Below are positions 58,211 through 64,000 of a stretch of DNA of 64,000 bases, piece by piece. Both the position numbers and the translations under genes were made by a program. The notes under the pieces were generated by a model. It did not search any database and was not told the origin of the DNA. It worked only from the letters and a program-made list of their open reading frames with translations. Source of the DNA: Coffea arabica (lineage: Eukaryota; Streptophyta; Magnoliopsida; Gentianales; Rubiaceae); contig NC_092320.1 of assembly GCF_036785885.1 (NCBI RefSeq), forward strand, positions 12,401,557-12,465,556, read 5' to 3'. How positions within the stretch are numbered: the stretch's first letter is position 1; each line of letters opens with the position of its first letter.

Positions 58211-59833
58211 TTCTAATGTTATCTCTATCTTTATTTATATTTCATATTAAATTTAAATTTAAAATTTTAATTTTAATGAATAATTTTAAAAAATTCATTA
58301 ACATCAGCGTCAAACTATCATTATTAAAAAGTTAGAATCCCAAAATACTACAAACAATATTTGGAATGAAGGGAGTATTTAACCGTGATAAAGTTGCTGT
58401 GGTCGTATTAATTGGTCAGGACTTAGGACTCTGCATCAAAGTTGGCGGACACTAAATAGCATCAACACTGACAAAGAGGTATGGACTTGGTAAAACAACT
58501 AATTGTGCGAGGAAAATCATTTAATAGATGAAATTGCAAAGTGGTTGGAAGATAATTGTACTATGCTAGAATCAGAATTGATTCTTTTTCTATAAAATCG
58601 TTCTACAAAACATGCCAAATGCTTATTTAATCCGAAATGTTTATTTGGTGGTGGATGATTATTACTAGCACATTAACAACGTCATAACAAATATTTTTCT
58701 TTTTTTTTTTAAAAAAAAAAAAAAGAAAGAGGAGGAAATTGAATGCATTTCGAGAAAGGATGCATCTATCGTACATGAGAATTCTGCATTTGGATGGAAA
58801 GTTTCTAAAGAAAAAAAATTGGATTAAAAATGTTGTATATATATATTTTTTCATGCACACACCTTCTATTAGAATCGGGCCTGTTTGGCAACCTTCTATT
58901 AGGTTCGAACCCTTGTCTCCCGCCCCATCAAAGAGGTGGTAAAAAAAACAATTCAAGCGGGACAGTTTTTTAAGATGAGCTATGGCTTCCCCAGAAAAGG
59001 GCAAAAAGAATTAAAATATTTTTTACAACTGAAATCGAACCACAATTCAGAGAATAAAAAAGTCAAATCTAATTAATTTGGATAAGTCACAATCTGAATT
59101 CTGATGTGCCGGTGGCGGCTGAGCATGAAGTGCACATTTTAATCGATGATCTTCCCACCAGGAAAGCTATAATAAAACCGACGAGTGTGGGAAACAAATA
59201 TTGAAGGTGAATGGATTGGATTGTTCAAACGAGTCAAATCTTGTGGACCCTTATCTGCATGCTTTCAAATCAACAAATGCTACTTTTTTTTTTTTTTAAT
59301 TATTTTGTTTAATTTTCCATCTGTATCCAGCTAAACAAAGCAAGATTAGGTGAACGTACGGCAGCTCGGACTGGATCTTACAGGTCGTTGTGGACATGTA
59401 TCATTATGATAGCCATATCAATTTTTTAGAAATTTAAAGGACTTGTGTCGTCTTTGGTGTGCAGATTTTACCATCTAAGCTAATGGATATCAAGACTCAA
59501 CAGGATGGGTTCGACTTCAAGATCTTTCGTACTAGTGCTACTACCACCACCACCACCACCTGTAAAGTGTTTGCAAAAAGACCATCATGTTCTAAAAAGA
59601 GTTTAGTACGTAATTTGACTATGAACAAGTAGGACTGTATGTGAGGGCATTCTGGTTTGATTAATTATTACCTAGATGTAAGAAGAGTTTTTCTGTGATT
59701 TCATTTGGTTTTGTGCTTGAATGTTTAGATTTTTTTAATAAGCCAAAAAACCAAAGTCTAGGCACTATTCAAGAGTGTTTTTTTTTTACTAATTCCAATT
59801 ATTATTATTATTTTTGTAAAATCTATAGCAATC
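58211..59833. other. Intergenic, no gene recognised
   Basis: AT-rich, with poly-T/poly-A around 58698-58724. A box B-like GGTTCGAACCC near 58902 hints at SINE debris but no ends were found. A CCA trinucleotide run (ACCACCACC) lies near 59545. Confidence 0.45.
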
Positions 59834-59844
59834 AAGAACCGGCC

Positions 59845-59990
59845 AGTTCTTCCTTAAGGCTGCCGACCCAGGTTTGAGTTCCCCGGATATTGTGTTCGGG
59901 AAGAGTGGACCTTTCCTCTCGGATCGCACAGGGAATTAGTAAGGCTGAAAACCTGAATATCTCTGTATCAGGAAAAAAAAAAAAAAGAAG
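59845..59990 (+). mobile_element. SINE, forward orientation
   Basis: A 146-bp element with box B-like GGTTTGAGTTCCCC near 59870 and a GGATCGCACAGGG block, ending in an A-rich tail with GAAG. Identical 11-bp direct repeats AAGAACCGGCC flank it (59834-59844 and 59991-60001). Confidence 0.78.
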
Positions 59991-60106
59991 AAGAACCGGC
60001 CTATGTTATATAGCAGAGGATTCCGTAATCTAATGTGCATAGGATTTTTTCGACTCGCAAAAAATATCAATGACCGAACTAATAAGAATAATAATTTTGT
60101 GTGTTT

Positions 60107-60262
60107 GGATTGTAAGTTATTTGAAATATTTTTACTGTAGCACTTGTTGTGATGTGATGTATGTGAGATAAAAAGGTAATTGGGAAGATAAAAATGTGTA
60201 TTGGAAATTGTAATAGTGATGTCAGCAAATATATTTGGCCAAATAATTGGCTGTCCAAACAC
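60107..60262 (+). mobile_element. MITE copy, GTTTGGATTG family
   Basis: The left end TGTGTTTGGATTGTAAGTTA and right end TGGCTGTCCAAACACAA are inverted copies. The interior has TTTTTACTGTAGCACTTG and GTGATGTATGTGAGATAAAA, shared with the copies at 7052 (inverted) and 42660. This is the cleanest member seen. Confidence 0.72.
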
Positions 60263-61530
60263 AAATGTTAGCCAAGTAACCATAAAATCTCTAATCTGAT
60301 TCTCGCGACTCCCTCTTCCTCCCCTCCTCCTTCCTCTTGGAAGAATTAGAGTGACCAAATCAACAATAATTAATATATGGTTAATAATACAGCATTGATT
60401 GGAATTGGAAAGAGAGATGAAGTTGGGGATGGTAGCGACGTAGCAGCTGGCAAGCATATACATAGCAAGATTGCATGCATGTACAACAAAATTAATAGGA
60501 TACCATTCAGCTCACATTTAATTAATCGGGGGGTCCAAAGGTCTTGTCAAATAAAAAGGAAAAAAAAAAAAAAAGCACCTCTAAATCTAATCCAAAAGCG
60601 CGATCTCATCTTGTGAGGGTTGGGTTGTATACCCATTCCAAACCTCCAGCAGTCCAACGTCATATTTCTTGGTTGGTACGCTGGTGCAGTGTTGGCCAGG
60701 CCTCTCCAGCAGCCCATCTTGTGAAAATTGTCAAATTACCATAAGGGGTCAATGGCTTCTACGTTTGGTGCCATTCTCTTGCATAATAAATAAGATGCCT
60801 GATCACTTACAACACGCTTTGGTTTCAATGGTAGCAAAGAAAAGAAGCAGGGGCATTGGTGAGATGAAGGAGACTTGTGTCGTTCTTTCTTCTTAAAACG
60901 TAATCTTACAAATAAGAAAAAGTTCACAAAGTAAAATTCATGACAATAGTTAGAGTTGGTGAGAAGTCACCAATCGTCCAGAGAGGCATCTTTTTGTAGG
61001 TCAAAGAAAGCTCACATCAGCGGTAAAACCATTCAACACAACCGCGTCTGAGTAGTGATTACTAGGAATTTGGGACCTCGCAAGTTCTGACTCAAACTGA
61101 TTGGATAAGTGGGTATAAATTCAAACAATTTTAATGTAATTGTGTGATTTTTTTCATAAATTTAATCGCATAAGTTACACTACTAATTTACATCAGATGA
61201 TGTAAAAGTTACATAATCGATTTAAACTAAACAACAACTCAAGTAACTCAGCAACTCGTGAGACTCCTAATCTTGATCACTGGTACTACAACTTACTATT
61301 GGGAGCCTTCTTGGACTCTTCCTTCCGCCCGCCCCCGGGTTGGTCACTGCGTACTCAAAAGACATGCGCTAATAAGTAATAACAACCTCTGCCCCTCTAC
61401 CTTCTGTGTCCAGCTCAATCTCCCTCTTAATCTTTCAATCTTTTACTAAAAAATTTTTGTGAACCCCACACTTATCTTGGTTCGTTCGAACAATCGGCTC
61501 AAGTGTCTCTTGTCTTGCACATTTCCCACC
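60263..61530. other. Intergenic, upstream of XTH copy E
   Basis: No gene recognised. Frames here are short and domain-free. The last few hundred bases are the probable promoter of copy E. Confidence 0.45.
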
Positions 61531-61533
61531 ATT

Positions 61534-61546
61534 ATATATATATATC
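61534..61546 (+). promoter_or_regulatory. TATA-like region of XTH copy E
   Basis: A TATATATATATCTACC run about 90-100 bp before the start codon at 61634. Position fits a TATA element with a short leader. Confidence 0.5.
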
Positions 61547-61633
61547 TACCAATAAGCTTCAGTTTAAATCATCTTTGAGGCACATTTCTCTTCAAAGTAC
61601 AACTAATATTCTTCAACAGATAGAGAAATACTA

Positions 61634-62906
61634 ATGGCTTCTTCTTCTTGGAATTTGACTCCAATAGTATTTGTTTTATTGTCTCTCTTTGTCAGCTCAG
61701 CGTTCGCAAATTTCTACAACAATATTGATGTTACATGGGGCGATGGCCGTGCAAGAATCCTCAACAACGGAGACCTTCTTACTCTCTCCCTTGATAAAAC
61801 TTCAGGCTCGGGCTTTCAATCCAAGAATGAATATCTCTTTGGAAAGATTGATATGCAGCTCAAGCTTGTCCCTGGAAATTCAGCTGGCACTGTAACTGCC
61901 TATTATGTAAGAACGGTTCTTCCAAGTACTATTTAATATTGCTGAGCAAATATATCAAGTTTTCCTTTCAAAAATCCTGTTACTAATACCACGTCCTTGC
62001 ACACATGGTGCAGCTATCATCACAAGGACCAACTCATGATGAAATAGACTACGAATTCTTGGGAAACCTGAGTGGCGATCCTTATATTCTTCATACTAAT
62101 GTATACGCTCAAGGCAAGGGTGGCCGGGAGCAACAATTCTACCTTTGGTTTGACCCCACTGCGGATTTCCACACCTATTCAATCCTTTGGAACCCACAAC
62201 GCATCATGTAAGTACAACTACAAATGCAAGAAATTCTGTCACTTAAAAACTTGACCACATCAAAACATTCGCATATTGTTCTTTATTAGTTTAAACATAC
62301 ACCCTGCAAAAATTTTAAAAATAATTTACGTTGCATACTTAAATTTACATATACTATAGTTTCCATAGTTAACGTAAAATCTATGGTTCTATCTATACTT
62401 ACATGACATACAACTTATAGTTTTCTTCTTTTTTTTTTTCAATTAATTACTAGTCAGTAGAGTTTCAAAACATGCAAGTTTGTTTTGATCCTGAATTTTG
62501 GCTCTATATTTTCAGCTTTTCCGTGGATGGCACACCTATCAGGGAATACAAGAATCCCGAGTCTCTGGGTGTTCCATACCCAAAGAACCAACCAATGAAG
62601 ATGTACTCAAGCCTGTGGAATGCTGATGACTGGGCAACAAGAGGTGGACTTGTCAAGACAGACTGGTCCAGAGCTCCTTTCACTGCTTCCTACAGAAACC
62701 TCAACCAAAATGCTTGTATTTGGTCGTCAGGAAAATCTTCGTGCAATTCAAATTCTCCTTCCAATAATGCATGGCTGAATCAGGAGTTGGATGCCACAAG
62801 CCAACAGAGGCTACAATGGGTCCGGAAGAATTACATGATTTACAATTATTGCACTGATACAAAACGCTTTCCCCAAGGCTTTCCTGCCGAGTGTTCTCTT
62901 CAATAA
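61634..62906 (+). CDS. XTH gene copy E, intact
   Basis: Secreted group II xyloglucan endotransglucosylase/hydrolase. Exons 61634-61906, 62014-62207 and 62516-62906 join in frame to 285 aa. Signal peptide [16 protein letters not shown], then [13 protein letters not shown]. The active site reads [10 protein letters not shown] (99-108): the usual Phe between the Asp and the acid/base Glu is Tyr, a conservative change; E101, D103 and E105 are present and NLS glycosylation follows at N109. The C-terminal domain is complete ([20 protein letters not shown]). Exon structure and the [20 protein letters not shown] segment tie it to copy D. Intron 2 is longer (308 bp) than in copy D. An AATAAA polyadenylation signal sits at 63015-63020. 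Confidence 0.95.
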
Positions 62907-64000
62907 TGGATCGTCATAAGAAACTGATCAGGGGCAAAATGTTTGCTGCATTTTATGCTTTTTGTGTATTGTGTTTGTTATAATTATTTATATATTCTTT
63001 CGTTTGTGTACCTGAATAAAAGTTGAAATAGAATGAAAGCTAGAATATTTATATTGCAATATTCCAAAGATTCTTTAGCTTGTTATCATATTTAGTGGCT
63101 TTTTTTTTTTTATGTAGAAATTGCGAAAATGAGTTATATTACTAGATTGTTATGACAATTTGTGAATATATCTGTTTTACTTAATTCTTCTGATGTCATT
63201 TCTTTTGCCAAAATGAATATGAAAATTGGAGAACAAGTACTCTTTATATTTTAAAGTCTCAAAAGTGTTGGAGTACCTATAGTCAGCTAAATTTACTATT
63301 ATTCTTGATCACTCGAAGTTTATTAAAAGAAAAAGTAAACGAAGTGAGGTACTACGAAGTATTCGACTCTAATCTATAAAGAGTTAAAACACATCGTAGT
63401 AACAAGGAAATTTCGTCAAAAAAGCTTGAATCCAAAATTAAATTGGGTACCACTTTTTTCTTTTCTTTTTTTTTTTTTTGGGTTTTCGTTGCATATGAAA
63501 GTCCAAGATAATGATTGTGTGTAACTCCTGATTAAAATGCAAAGCTTGTCTAAACTTTAAAAGATATTAGACAAGGAAAAGATATTATTGGTAAAAAAGG
63601 GGGAAAAACTCAATGTATATAGAGATAAACCAATTTTAAGCAAATGATTAGACAAGTCTGAAATTTTGCAGGGGATTGAGTTGTGTTGGGTGGTAAAATG
63701 AGAGGTACTGTTAACCAAAAAAAGGGTCTAAAATCTTGCCTTGCAAAGAAGAGAATCAGTGGAGAAAAAGCTTTCCTCCCAACCAAGTACTTAGAGCCGT
63801 CATTTGACATGTAGCCTGTAGGATTCGGAGGTCAGAATTTAGGGTTAATTTCGTCCTTCATGGTCATTTTCAGAGAAACCTAGGGAAGAAAAGCCCTTCT
63901 TCTCTTCTCCCTGCCTGCATTTGGAAATATCTGCATGATCCCAAATACTTTCCACGGCAAATTAAACAATTCTATAGTTGTGTTAATCTCATGGAATCAT
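62907..64000. other. 3' region of XTH copy E and intergenic DNA to window end
   Basis: The first ~150 bp is 3' untranslated region with the AATAAA signal. The remainder is AT-rich with a poly-T near 63462; no gene recognised. Confidence 0.5.

Noticed and set aside
59936-60463. 175-codon minus-strand frame
   Set aside because: It runs through a SINE A tail and a MITE; no family resemblance, so a chance frame.
1-64000. CRISPR arrays, bacterial operons, rRNA or tRNA genes
   Set aside because: None seen; the window is plant nuclear DNA and the only tRNA-like words belong to SINEs.

Overview
This is nuclear DNA from a flowering plant, almost certainly a eudicot. The evidence is AT-rich intergenic DNA, GT-AG introns, plant-only gene families (xyloglucan endotransglucosylase/hydrolases, 4-coumarate:CoA ligase, CASP-like, DUF761, DUF868, QALGGH zinc finger) and typical plant mobile DNA (Mutator-like, hAT-like, Stowaway and Tourist elements, tRNA-type SINEs). 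The species cannot be named from the sequence alone.

Layout. 0.6-1.7 kb: a single-exon GT31-type glycosyltransferase (minus). 3-7 kb: three non-autonomous DNA transposons with clean target-site duplications. 8.3 kb: a short DUF761 gene. 9-17.3 kb: repeat territory with SINEs, a hAT MITE, a nested MITE, and a 1.8-kb Mutator-like element carrying a ~185-bp tandem array that landed in the A-rich tail of a LINE remnant. 19.1-22.6 kb: an intact five-exon 4-coumarate:CoA ligase (543 aa) with an AC-type motif upstream. 23-30 kb: mostly gene-free. 30.4 kb: a single C2H2 zinc-finger repressor with a C-terminal EAR motif. 39.3-40 kb: a broken DUF868 gene. 41.4-43.3 kb: a three-exon CASP-like membrane protein (169 aa).

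44.6-62.9 kb: an array of five xyloglucan endotransglucosylase/hydrolase (XTH) genes, three on the minus strand and two on the plus strand. All five have three visible coding exons and a 194-bp middle exon carrying the GH16 active site. The two plus-strand copies look fully functional. The minus-strand copies are diverging: one has an in-frame TGA in place of a conserved tryptophan codon, one has Arg in place of the first His of the catalytic motif, and one has no in-frame signal peptide but has gained an Asn-rich and then strongly basic C-terminal tail. A small unrecognised membrane-protein gene may sit between the two arms of the array.

The gap between the two plus-strand XTH genes holds a 1.4-kb hAT-like element and a Pack-MULE-like element that has captured an intact internal exon of a glyoxalase-fold gene. 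XTH, GT31-type and CASP-like proteins all act at the secretory pathway or cell wall, and 4CL feeds lignin and flavonoid synthesis. Apart from the XTH tandem array, the neighbourhood looks like ordinary gene order rather than a functional cluster.
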